Shown: one piece after another, positions 35,719 through 46,433 of the stretch | Layout of the letters: each line of letters opens with the position of its first letter | Numbering within the stretch: position 1 is the stretch's first letter | Assembly (NCBI GenBank): GCA_001557505.1 | Contig: LSAX01000001.1 | Span: 1,178,001-1,242,000 of the forward strand | Reading direction: 5' to 3' | Source of the DNA: Reticulascus tulasneorum | Lineage: Eukaryota; Ascomycota; Sordariomycetes; Glomerellales; Reticulascaceae | DNA: 64,000 nucleotides | The notes under the pieces: generated by a model | What the model saw: the letters and a program-made list of their open reading frames with translations, nothing else | The model's database searches: none | What the model was told of the DNA's origin: nothing | Position numbers and translations under genes: made by a program

Positions 35719-35900
35719 CTAGTAGCCATGTTAGTTAGGGCTTTCTGGAAGCACAGGACGTGATGCCAAGTCGGGTTGTAATCGCGAGATAATGAAACAA
35801 GTACTCGACAGCCGGATTCGGTAAGAACACTAGAGCGAAAAGATATGGAATAACATGTGCTTCGCTTCAAGGGGAAGGAGATGACAAGAGCCTGACTAAC
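35719..35900 (-). other. Probable 5' intron abutting the start codon
   Basis: A 182-nt GTTAGT...CTACTAG intron with a strong branch point (CTAACTAAC) whose acceptor is directly followed by the ATG at 35718. Confidence 0.55.
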
Positions 35901-38206
35901 CGTGATGACAGGTCGATCGATTGGGAATTTGGCCTTAGGGGAACTCTGCGACGGCGACGACGCAGCTGGAGGGAGGAACAACAGACCTCTGCGGTAGAGG
36001 AGACAGGGGCGATGGGCTGGGAAGTTAGCTTAGGAAGCATGTGGTGAGGGAAAGGGAAGAGGAAAGATTTAGGTGCGCTATGGAGAAGAGAGATTGAATG
36101 AATTCCCACTCCTTGTCCAAATTTCTAACAGATTCCAGTCAAAGCCGGTAGCAACAGGAGTCCCTCATCATTAGTGCGGTCCTTTCCCCGGCAGAGCACA
36201 TTGGGCCAGTGAAAAGACCGATGGATATCCATTGATGATTGTGATATCTAGGCCGTAACCCTACATTCTTTACATCCCCGGTTGCGCATAGGGTGCCATG
36301 ACAAAATACAACGTTTAAGATTTCTCAACTCATGAATACAAGCACAGGCTTCTTTCGTCCCATCAGGTTCTGTTGTGAGCAAGGTTGAAGAGTCCGAGTT
36401 AAACTCGAACCGAAACCTCCTTGTACTTTCGTCCGAACCCTAAAGTCTGAGTTCCGAATTCCGGCCTCCGAGACTGGAACACAAAACATCCGGAGCTGCC
36501 GACCTTGGGAATGAAGGTGCAAGTTCTATCGTGCCACAAGCTTTGCCTGATCTTGCCATAAAATTTTGCGATTTGCTATTTATGAGAGCAACAACACGTA
36601 ACATGGGCTACATTATGTTTTACTGTTTGTGTTTCGTTCTGGTAATGGAAGATCTCCCTCTTAATTAGTTCGGGCTTGAGGACTGCCACTCCTGAGCTAT
36701 TAGATACTGCAAGGGCATGCGCTGCTTGATGCACTGCGTTCAAAGCCTTGCCTTGTTTGCTGAGTTTGTGAATCACCAATAACTGAGTCTAACAGATTCT
36801 CACGAAAGACCAATATGCCTATATTCCCTGAGGTCTCAACTTCACTGTGATAGGCTACCTATGATATGTCACCTCACTATCATGAAACCTAAATACAGAG
36901 CGAGCAGACGGCATGTTGGTAGATTTGGACAGATTACTATTTCCCAGCCTCTGTCTCAAAGCGCGTGCGCCTTCAAAATTGGTGGAATATCCAACCTCAT
37001 ATCGAGAGTGACGCTCACAAGGGTGGATGGAGGCGGTGTTTCGTCGTCAAAGCCAACCACACCGTTTCGTGCATCCCGCCATATTTCCGGGCCAAGATGG
37101 CGAAGAACATCCGGCCGGTGCCGAGAAAAAGGAGTGTAATGTCCGGGCCGTTAAAGTATAAAGTCGTGACTAAGATCCCGAGGCTCACAGCCACAATCCA
37201 CACAGGCTGCCTGCCGGCGTTGAGTGCTTGGATTGGATAAAGGAGACTCAAACATACTCGCCTAAACTCAGCGAATTGCATGTAGACTCTATTACTAGCC
37301 AAATTTAGTCTCAGAATATCAACAGCATGCACCTGGCTGCAGGCATTAATGGCCGATATCACACAGTTCTAAGCTCTGCTCTACTGTTCTGGTCCGTCTT
37401 GCGATACCACCACGGCCTAGATAGGTACAGACTGTTGATTGCCGAGGTACGTATCTTCAAGCATCCACTCGACGAGATAGGTGGGCCGGTCCGCTTTAAA
37501 GAGAAGCGAACATGGCAGTGATCGCTGGCCACTCACACACGCACACGACGTTCAGCCTTGAATAAGGCATTACCTACTATTCCCAAATGGTGGCACATGG
37601 GGAACATAAAGGCAGACTGTCGAGTTTAATTTGTTGGTAGCATTTTAAGTACCAGCCCCATATGTGATTCATCCAATTCGTCGGCAAACCTGCTTGATCG
37701 TCGCACCGTCCGGACTTTGCTTGTCGTCGGCCCGGGGTGTGAGCGGGAAGACCTGGGTAGTGGGATTTTTAAAATTGTTAAAGCAGACGACATCTGCCAA
37801 AATCCGTTGACAGGTGGCGGGTGGCACACACACCATGCCGGGCAAGTAGCTCCTTGATACCCCTGTGCCCCTGAACAGTGGTGGCCGGAAGCGCGCCCGG
37901 GCCATCTAGCGGTGAGGAGTAGCAGATACTTTAGTGGGACCCTCTAGCCCCCGCGTTCGAAAAAGTAACCCGTACAAGCGCGGCCGAGCTATATCGAAAC
38001 CCCCCTATCAGATTGTTGATTGCCCCGCCTTAGCCCATCACAATCCCACAACACCTTCAATCCCTCAGAAAACCATCATCACCAACTCCCACACCTTCCT
38101 CCTGTAGCTCTGTGAATACCTTTCTGCGCTGCGCGCGTGAAACTTGGACTCTTCTCGGTCTCGATCCCCAAATTATCTGTACAGAAATCCCGTGCCACAA
38201 TCCATC
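35901..38206. other. Intergenic, upstream of alpha-tubulin
   Basis: On the minus strand 37362-37015 is open for 115 codons and includes two hydrophobic stretches (WIVAVSLGILVTTLYF and ITLLFLGTGRMFFAIL), possibly a membrane-protein relic. The last 180 bases before the tubulin ATG are a C/A-rich leader. Nothing else was seen. Confidence 0.4.
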
Positions 38207-39867
38207 ATGAAGGGCGAGGTAAGTCCGAACCCCCGCTATTCGGCCCAGCAGTGGGATGTGAATAGCGTTTCATTTCGTGCCTCACCCCTGAAATGTCATG
38301 GTTTCCCGCCCTACGGCTGTTTTCTGATGCGATTCTTGCCAGATTCTTCACCTTCATCTCGGCCAGGCTGGAACCCAGCTTGGAAACTCTGCTTGGGAGC
38401 TGTTTGTGACCTTTGCCACTCCATTGCCTTGGTGCAAACGAAACTGACCGCAACTTAGCTATCTTCTGGAGCATGGCCTCGGTGCTGATGGCCGACCCGA
38501 TCCCAATGTCAAGGATGCCGGCGATCCTGGTTCCTACGAGACATTCTTCACTGAGACCAGCAACGGCAAATACGTTCCTCGATCCATCTTCGTTGACCTT
38601 GACCCCTCGCCCATCGACGAGATCCGAACTGGTAGTTACCGCCAGCTGTTCCACCCCGAGCTGTTGATCAGCGGCAAGGAGGATGCTGCCAACAACTATG
38701 CTCGTGGCCACTATACTATTGGCAAGGAGATGGTCGACAGCGTCATTGACCGAATTCGACGTGTTGCTGGTAGGTCCCCAAATGTACCCCGCTTGCCTGA
38801 GGCTGGTTCTACTGCTAACCCGCACTGCTAGACAACTGCCACTCTCTCCAAGGCTTCTTGATCTTCCACTCCTTCGGTGGTGGTACCGGCTCCGGCTTCG
38901 GCGCTCTCATCCTCGAGCGCCTGTCCACCGAGTATGGCAAGAAGTGCAAGCTGGAGTTCGCTGTCTATCCCGCTCCTCGCGTCTCGACCGCCGTCGTCGA
39001 GCCCTACAATGCTGTTTTGTCCACGCACAGCACCATTGAGAACTCCGACTGCACGTTCCTGGTAGACAACGAGGCTGTCTATGATATCTGCCGTCGCAAT
39101 CTTGATATTGCCCGACCATCATATGAGCATCTGAACCGACTGATCGCCCAGGTTGTCAGCTCCATCACCACCTCTCTCCGTTTCGATGGTGCCCTCAATG
39201 TCGATCTGAACGAGTTCCAAACCAATCTCGTACCCTACCCGCGTATCCACTATCCTTTGATCAGCTACGCCCCCGTCATTTCGGCCGCAAAGAGCTCTCA
39301 CGAGAGCTTCAAGGTTCATGACCTCACCTTCCAGTGTACGTGCAAATCCCCTTTCGAATTCGTGGCGATATGTGTCTAATAGTCCCAGGCTTCGAGCCCA
39401 ACAACCAGATGGTCGTCTGCGATCCTCAGAAGGGCAAGTACATGGCCGTTGCCCTCCTTTACCGAGGTGATGTCGTGCCCCGCGACTGCAACGCCGCTGT
39501 TGCTGCTCTCAAGGCAAAGGCGTCGTTCAACCTGGTCGAGTGGTGCCCAACTGGTTTCAAGCTCGGAATCAACTACCAGAAGCCAATGGCCGTCCCAGCT
39601 GCTCCATCCGATGGTGGTCTCGCCTCCGTCGACCGCTCCGTTTCTATGCTTTCCAACACCACTGCCATCGCCGAAGCTTGGTCGAGACTGGACTACAAGT
39701 TTGATCTTATGTACAGCAAGCGCGCGTTTGTGCACTGGTATGTCGGCGAGGGTATGGAGGAAGGAGAGTTCAGCGAGGCTCGTGAGGATCTCGCCGCGCT
39801 TGAGAAGGACTACGAGGAGGTTGCCGCCGACTCGTTCGATCCCGAAGAGGGAGAGGCTGAGTACTAA
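38207..39867 (+). CDS. tubA: Alpha-tubulin
   Basis: Forms the alpha/beta heterodimer of microtubules, with non-exchangeable GTP at the intradimer site. Five exons: 38207-38218, 38343-38401, 38459-38769, 38832-39335 and 39389-39867, giving 454 aa (family about 450). The first coding exon is only 12 nt (MKGE). Landmarks are [19 protein letters not shown], the tubulin GTP-binding GGGTGSG at about 143-149, the alpha-specific catalytic loop near [15 protein letters not shown], and the C-terminal acidic tail ending EAEY with a terminal tyrosine. Exon phases (0, 2, 1, 1) all restore the conserved sequence. The position-2 residue (K) differs from the R usual in alpha-tubulins. A highly conserved gene with very secure identity. 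Confidence 0.97.
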
Positions 39868-40464
39868 ACGACACTTGTTCTCCTAGGTACCAGATTCTTT
39901 CGCTTCACGGCAAACCCAGGTGCTGTATGAACGATACGTACCTGTGGAGAAGGTTGGAGGAGTTCATGAAAAGCTTTGTCGCTTGGTGGCAGTCGAGTCT
40001 CTCTGGTAGATTTCTTTGTTCTTGTTCCCCGCCGGACTACATGACGCTCGGCACTATCACCACCTTCCGCACTGGATACTTTTCGGAGTCAAGACAGTCG
40101 ATGATAGACGAAGCCCCCCTCCCTTTACACGACGTATATTGCGTGCCCCTTTCAAAATGTGGATATCCCGCTTTCCTTGGCTGTAACTAGTTAAAGGTGA
40201 ATAGGTAGCTAGCTACCCAGGGGAGCTGCCCCAGGAATTGCTGGTGGATGGGGATATGATGACGGTGGCTGCGGGTGATCGAGCTTCTCTTTTGTCTACG
40301 ACCCCTATCCACTTAGTACCTACTTCCATTGTTAGTTGACCTTTGATGAGAATGAATGAGAGAAGTATGGAACTGAAAACCAATGTTGCCAGTTCGTGAA
40401 ACCTCGATTGGGGCTTGTATGATGATTGTCTAGAAATGCCTGCCATGGTATCATTTAAAATACA
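39868..40464. other. Convergent 3' regions of alpha-tubulin and NOP12
   Basis: A 597-bp tail-to-tail spacer holding both 3' UTRs. No coding feature was recognised. Confidence 0.55.
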
Positions 40465-42228
40465 CTATGCTTTTGCTGTAGGGCCGGTCTTTCGCCACTC
40501 CTCCGCTCGCCTTGCACCCCTTTTCTTCATCACACGTCCCTTGCCCTTGCCCTTACCCTTCGGCTTCTTCCCCTTGAGGTCCCTCGACAGCGCGTCTCTC
40601 GAGGTCGCGCGCCGGCCCTCAAACACAAATTCCTCTGGCGTCTTCATATCCTTCGGTATAACCCCGGAGCCGTTACCTATAGTGGGTTTCCCGCCTCTTC
40701 GTTGCAGCGCAGCGCCGGCGCGACCCAGGAGCTTGCCCGCCCGGCCAGCCAGGGATTGCTGCTCGGAAGTCGCCTTGGGCTTGTACTTTGTGTTCCCTGC
40801 GCCGTTCGTGGCCGGGCCCTTGGACTTGCGCTCCATGGCGAGGGCGGTTTTGTGCGGTGCTTTGGCGCGGGTTACGCGCATGGGGCGGGGCAGCATAGGA
40901 GGGTATTTTTTGCCGTTTAGGATGAGGGCACCTTCGACGTCGTTTATGTCCTGGACGAGTTAGCTAAGCAAGCAGGGGGGTGATGTCAGGTTTCTTACGT
41001 AGAACTGCACGTAGGCGATTCCTTTCCCGACTCTAGTCTTCGGGTCTCGCACCACGCGCACGTTCTCTACTTTGCCGGCGTGTTGACTAAACGTTCGCCA
41101 GAGGCCTTCTTCAACGTCTGAAGGAATTTTCGACCGTTTCTTGGTGGTGGTCTCCCCATCCGCACCAGTGTTTAGCACAGTCTCGTCATCCACAAAGCCC
41201 AGATTCCCGACAAATACACATCTTCGATGGTCAACAGCGCCTGGATGAGCTACGCTATCGACGCGAACATGCCTCCCCAGGATTTCTGTCCCGTTCAACT
41301 CTGCGACCGCCTTGCGTGCCGCGGCAGGTGACGAATACACTACATAGGCATTTGCAGACTTCGTCGTGGAGTCCATCAGAGCCTTGGTAATATAAGCAGC
41401 ACGTTTTGGCATGCTGGAGCCGGCGAAGGCAACAGAGCGGAAACGGATAGACTCAATCTTCTGTGGCGGGGACGCGGCCTCGTCGAGAATGGTGGAGAGA
41501 TGTGTCAAGAGGGTTTTCTTGGCAGACTTGGAGGTTATGGCCTCGGCGGAGACGTTGGCCAGGAAGACGGTGCGGTTTGCTTTTTCAAGTTCGGATGCCT
41601 TGGCGTCTGACCCGAGGGATTCGTGCTTGGGAGGTTCCTCGGCATCGGAGGATTCCAAAGACGCATCTGCTTCCTCTGCGGCATCTTCCTCTCCCTTTTT
41701 CTTCTTCTCCACCGGCTCTTCGAAGTCGTCGTCGGCCAGTTTGCTGAAGTACTTGCTTTCGAGGTCATCTCCATCGTTTCGCTTCCTCTTGCGTTGCTTC
41801 TTCGGTATTGCTACCGGCACTGATGGTTCCTCATCTGAAGTCCCATCTTCCTCTGCAAGCTCAATATCCTCTTCGGAGGCATCTGGCGCTTCATCAGACT
41901 CAAGAGCTACAGATCCTTCATCATCCTCATCCTCGGACGACAGCTCGGTGGGCTCAGGCTCTTCTTTAGGTTTCTTTTGCTTCGGAGGAGGTGGATTCGT
42001 ATAGCGGGACTTGGACGGTGCTTTCACGGGCCCAGACTATTGTGAGTTAGCTTTCGGGTTACTTCAATGTGTTTCAATGCCATGCCCAACTTACACTGGT
42101 CGAGAAGAGAGCATCCAAGGTGGGGTCAATCGACTTGGACTTGGCCACCAACGTGGACTTTCTGGAGCTGATGTTAGTCTCCAACACTTCTCGTAGTTGA
42201 AACAATGAAGCACGTACCCTTTTGCCAT
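40465..42228 (-). CDS. NOP12: Nucleolar RNA-binding protein Nop12 (RBM34 type)
   Basis: Needed for pre-25S rRNA processing in the nucleolus. Exons 42228-42218 (11 nt), 42161-42095, 42036-40999 and 40950-40465 give 533 aa. The protein starts MAKGKSTLVAKSKSIDPTLDALFS, a typical Nop12 opening. An acidic Glu/Asp/Ser-rich stretch (about 45-175) with a basic patch KKQRKRKRN follows, then RRM1 (RTVFLANV, from about 180; ends GRHVRVDSVAH) and RRM2 (RRCVFVGNLGF ... GIAYVQFYD). The C-terminus is Lys/Arg-rich (GKKPKGKGKGKGR), as expected for rRNA binding. Exon 3 to 4 splices inside RRM2 RNP1-like VQFYDINDV. It is divergent from DEP1 across 638 bp. Confidence 0.9.
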
Positions 42229-42866
42229 TTTAGCCCTTGAAATCGAGGCTTTGGAGGCTTACAACAAGTTCGTGATGGATCAACCTCGAAATCTCCATCC
42301 AAAAAAAATTACAGAGGTTTTCCGTGGTGGACTGAATTCACTGCAGCTAGGCACTGTAACATGGGACCGGAAGATCCTTTCATTGGCCTAAAAACGCAGA
42401 ATCTCTCCTCCTTGCCGAAGATACGCCGATTACCCACTTTATGCCAGAGCTCACCGCCTTCGCACCTGGTTTTGTTCTGCCGATCTGATCCTGGTCTGCC
42501 CCCAGCCAGAGGAGAGAACGGAGGAGCAGGTGAGCGCATCTCATGTACGGGCAGGTTCACAAATGCTTCCCCGGAAACACCCACCACAACACGATAAACC
42601 AAGCGTCCCTTTCTTCCCCACGGGGCACGGAGATTGATCAGAATTAATGACATTCTCCTCGAGCTCGACAATTGCCATTTATTTCCCTCGAACTCGACTT
42701 CAAACCTATCGCAGCCGAGACCGCTTCTGCTCCTTGTCCCTCCACGCACATCCTGCCCACCACCACCGCCGAAAACTCGTCCCCGAACCACACCCTTCCA
42801 CCACCCTTCCCGCCCTGAAATCTACAAAATCGTTATCGCAAGACTTAATTCTGGTCGACTATCACA
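42229..42866. promoter_or_regulatory. Bidirectional promoter between NOP12 and DEP1
   Basis: A 638-bp head-to-head spacer. The plus-strand side (42650-42860) is C-rich and leader-like, typical for a fungal housekeeping gene without a TATA box. Confidence 0.5.
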
Positions 42867-44970
42867 ATGGCGGCCGCTGCTCCAGCGCCGCCCGTCCTCT
42901 CTCCAGAGCCGGCGACGCTCGATCACGACGACAGTAACATCTCGAGCCCGCTGAGCGACGTTGAAGACAAGGATGGCGACGGCAGCCTTGATGGCATGAA
43001 TATAGAGCATGAAGTAACGCACGAGGAGGCGTCAGACTCCGACAGTAACCTCTCTGAAGCCAACGATACCGAGGCCGAGACGGAGCGGCTATACGACACA
43101 CCACAGGCCCAGCGTCACAGAGACGTTGTCGTCAGTCAATTTAATGGCGACCAGGTCCTTGAACGCACACCAAGCAAGCTTCAAAAGAAGTCCGCAGTCG
43201 CCGATGAAGCAGATAACGACGACGATGACGACGATTCCCTCTCCGACGACGACATCTCGCTGGCGTCTAGCCACGAAGGCGAAGAACACTCACCAAGCAA
43301 ACCTGCAAAGTCGACAGAGCCGTCTTCGGTCGAAGACTCCAAGGAGATATCCGAAGGCAAGAAGCGCAAGAGATCGCCGGTTGCGGAGCAATCCGAGTCA
43401 GAGCAGCCGCTTAGGAAGCGCACTGGCTCGGTCGCTGCACCAGACCACGATCAGCACGACGATGACACCATTATGGCCGACGATGAGGCTCTGTCGACAA
43501 ATCCTCACAGCGGCAATCAATCTGCGATCGAGGATAACGGTGGTGGCTCTGTTGTGGCCAAGCGCGAGCCATCACGCTCAGATGAATTCCCAAGCAAAGA
43601 GTCCACAATAGCAAAAAAGGTGACTCGCAATGGTAGCAAACGAAAGAGTCCCACAATCGAAAGCGGAGACCATGATGAACATGGCGAAGAGACACACGAG
43701 GAGGGGACTGCCGACGAAGATGCTGAAGTAGCTGGTGAGGAGGAGCATGCGGATGTCGATGCGGAGGATGATGCAGAAGGCGCGGCTAAGAATGACGAAG
43801 AACGTAAGTCTCGTACCTTCCAGAGAATTGAGTGACACTCCAAACTGACTTGGTTCCTTAGTTGAAAGAAAGCGAGCTGCTCTGGAGGAGTGGTCAGAAC
43901 TTGAGGAGAAGTTTGGAGTTTTCCGAGAACGGTAAGACTTCATCCATCGTACTAGGTCGGCTGTAACGCGGCTAACACACTTCTCCAGCTTGTACAAAGA
44001 TCGACTAGAACGGCTGGAGCTCGAGGAACTGTCCCTTAATGCCGAACCTCCATCTCACCCCGAATATCTCAACATGAAGCAGTGTCTGGACGACAGACTG
44101 GATACAAAGCTCAAACATATTAACAAAGAATACGAAATCGCAATCGAAGCCCATGAGCGCCTTGCTGTTGCTCGTAAGGCAGCAATCTGGGGTCAATTCT
44201 ACCAAGCAGTGCGAGAAAAACGGGAGCAAATGCTAGAAGCTCTGAACAAGGAGTGGTACGAAACACAGAACGCCAGGCGCACAGCACATAGTGTTCCAGA
44301 CTTCGGCATCCTATTCCCCCAGAATCCTGCTCAGCGGACGAGAAATGCTGTGGCTTACAACACAGAAGTGTCCTATTTGGCTGGGCTGGCAAAACACGAG
44401 GGCTTCCCTGCAGTCCCGTTGATGAGAGGTGCAAGCAACGCTGAAATTGAGGACGACTTAGAGGCCATTAAGGTAAGTACTCAAGATCGTGTCACGCGGT
44501 TTGGTGATTGACCATTCTTGTAGCGCGCAAAGCCTCGCCAGCATTCGATCATGCAACCATTGGAAGACTACCAAGCGGTCTCTTTTGGTGGGAGCCTTGG
44601 ACCGGCGGGCGAGCAATTTATCAAGAACACTCCGTGGGCCAACCCAAGGCACATCTCGCATAAGCTTCAACGGACGCCATCACAACCAGAGGCCCGCACC
44701 CACAGCCCACTTTCGAGCGCAAAGCCACATCATGGCTCTGCTATATCGAGTGGCACTTCGGCAGCATTGTCGAATGGCAACCAGCCCGGATCCCAGAAGT
44801 CACCCCCTAACCGTTTCGCTTCGGCTTCCCCGGAAATGATCCGGTCGGCAAACATTCTCAGCCACGCCAACCAGATGAAGCGAGTGCCTAGTATAACCGG
44901 CGGTCGTGCCTCGAAAGCTGCTCAGGAAACGGCGACGAAACATGACGCACCTGTTGCGATGGCCAGCTAG
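42867..44970 (+). CDS. DEP1: Rpd3L histone deacetylase complex subunit Dep1 (Sds3-like domain)
   Basis: Scaffold-type subunit of the Rpd3L/Sin3 deacetylase complex in the nucleus. Exons 42867-43803, 43862-43931, 43989-44472 and 44524-44970 give 645 aa with phases 1, 2, 0. The N-terminus carries SPLSDVEDKDGD and a long acidic, low-complexity region with basic nuclear-localisation patches (KKRKRSP near residue 170). The Sds3-like domain spans about residues 313-470: ERKRAALEEWSELEEKF, then LYKDRLERLELEELSL, then a coiled helix LDTKLKHINKEYEIA and WGQFYQAVREKREQMLEALNKEWYE. The C-terminus is basic, Ser/Pro-rich and probably disordered. Sds3 itself shares the domain, but the SDVEDK opening favours Dep1. 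Confidence 0.85.
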
Positions 44971-46433
44971 GAGCGGTCAGCAAGGAGTAGTTGATGGCGT
45001 TTTCCAAGCTTCTTAGTACTGTTATGATACCCCATGACGGCTCGGGCTATGGCCTCATTTCCTACCTGTTTATATTCTGCATCCTTGGGGTAGGCAAGCT
45101 ACCTCGGCAAGCTTCGTCATAGGCATTGGTTTTGTTTCTCATTTCTATATTAGGGATGGTATCTCCTCTACGCAGATGTGGCGTCTGGCATTGGGATGGC
45201 ATGGATTTTGGTTTCGATATGAGTAATGTACAGGTAACTTCGACTTAATCAAGTCCATGATGTTGTACATAGTTGCACTTGCCCACTCTCCACGTTGAGA
45301 ATGGCGCTCCGCTGTTATATAGAGTGCAATAACACAAAGAGTTCTTCAGGAGCACCCTCAGCTCGTTGACCCTTGTCCAACATTGATGTATGATGTTCAC
45401 ATTGTGCCCCTCGACCCTTGGCCATGTTCGACCATTCGCTCCGGTTCTCCCCAACTATGCCGAGTCTTTAGATTGCTTCTGCCTGGGTGCGTCGGGTACC
45501 TTGACGTCCTCGAATTCATCTTGGCCAACGGCGCGAAGTGTGTACCAGTCTATCCTCATCAGCACATGCATGTCACGTGGTTGGGGCGAGAGTATCCGTA
45601 CAGACTCCTCCTACAAAGCACCATAGTCCTGCGCCTACGGCGAGATTTCTGCCAAGATACGGCCGTCGGGCTCGGATGAGAGCTTGCCCTTGGCGAAGGT
45701 TGCGATCGTAGTATGAGGAAGAGCTTTGAACAAGTCAGACCACAATGTGCAAGGCCGACTTTCGAGGGAAATGGGGGAAATACCCGTGTCCTGCCATTCT
45801 GGCTTGCTTGGCAGCCCTCTAGAGGGCCTGTAACTTTTGGACGAGAGTTACTACTGATTGGTTGTGATTGGCAAGTAACAATTCGGGGGGTGCCGTTGAC
45901 TTTCGTTGCCGCAAAGTTCGCAGTCCCGATATTCCGCATTCTGATGTTCGAAAGCAAAAGAGATGTACTAGGCGGCAGATCTACGGGTAAATTGGTCATT
46001 AGTGACGTATCCCCACCTGACCAGGAACGCCTAAGAAAGTGCGACAGGGGTCCTGACGCCTTGTCTTTTTGCTCCCGCGTCGCCAGTCACGCAGCCTTCC
46101 GGACCTCCAAACAGCTGGAAAGTATTCTTCTACAATTGAGGGAGGGAACAAAGGACTGCATCTGGCAATCACACTGTCGCCTCACCCAAAACCCCACGAC
46201 TTCTCTGATTGATACTCCTCCGGATGACTTGGTAGCCTATTTTGATTGCAGTGCGCTGGAGGATGAAGCATCGGAAACTCTTGCAGAGCTTGCATTTCGA
46301 CAACTTCTCGACAAGTCGCGATCGCTGCCTCTGTCGCCAAATGATCTAGGCACTTTCCATACACAACCACTTTCCTCTGCATCTTCACCTTGCCACTACT
46401 CGTAATCTTATACCCTCTTCCATCCCTTTCGCC
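44971..46433. other. Intergenic, upstream of PTA1, with a possible minus-strand gene fragment
   Basis: On the minus strand a protein-like frame (LWSDLFKALPHTTIATFAKG... from about 45840 to 45661) can be joined by a GTATCT...GATAG intron (45660-45550) to 45549-45455 (WYTLRAVGQDEFEDVKVPD ..., stop TAG). I found no start exon and no family match. The plus-strand frame 45713-46405 overlaps it and is not convincing. Confidence 0.25.

Noticed and set aside
36395..36425. Possible tRNA T-arm (GGTTCGAGTTT on the minus strand)
   Set aside because: The flanking bases do not pair into a 5-bp stem and no acceptor or D-arm is present.
41411..42004. Serine-rich 197-codon plus-strand frame
   Set aside because: Antisense of the acidic region of NOP12 (Asp/Glu codons read as Ser/Phe).
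45713..46405. 230-codon plus-strand frame upstream of PTA1
   Set aside because: No motif, overlaps a more protein-like antisense frame and the PTA1 promoter; no splice or start support.
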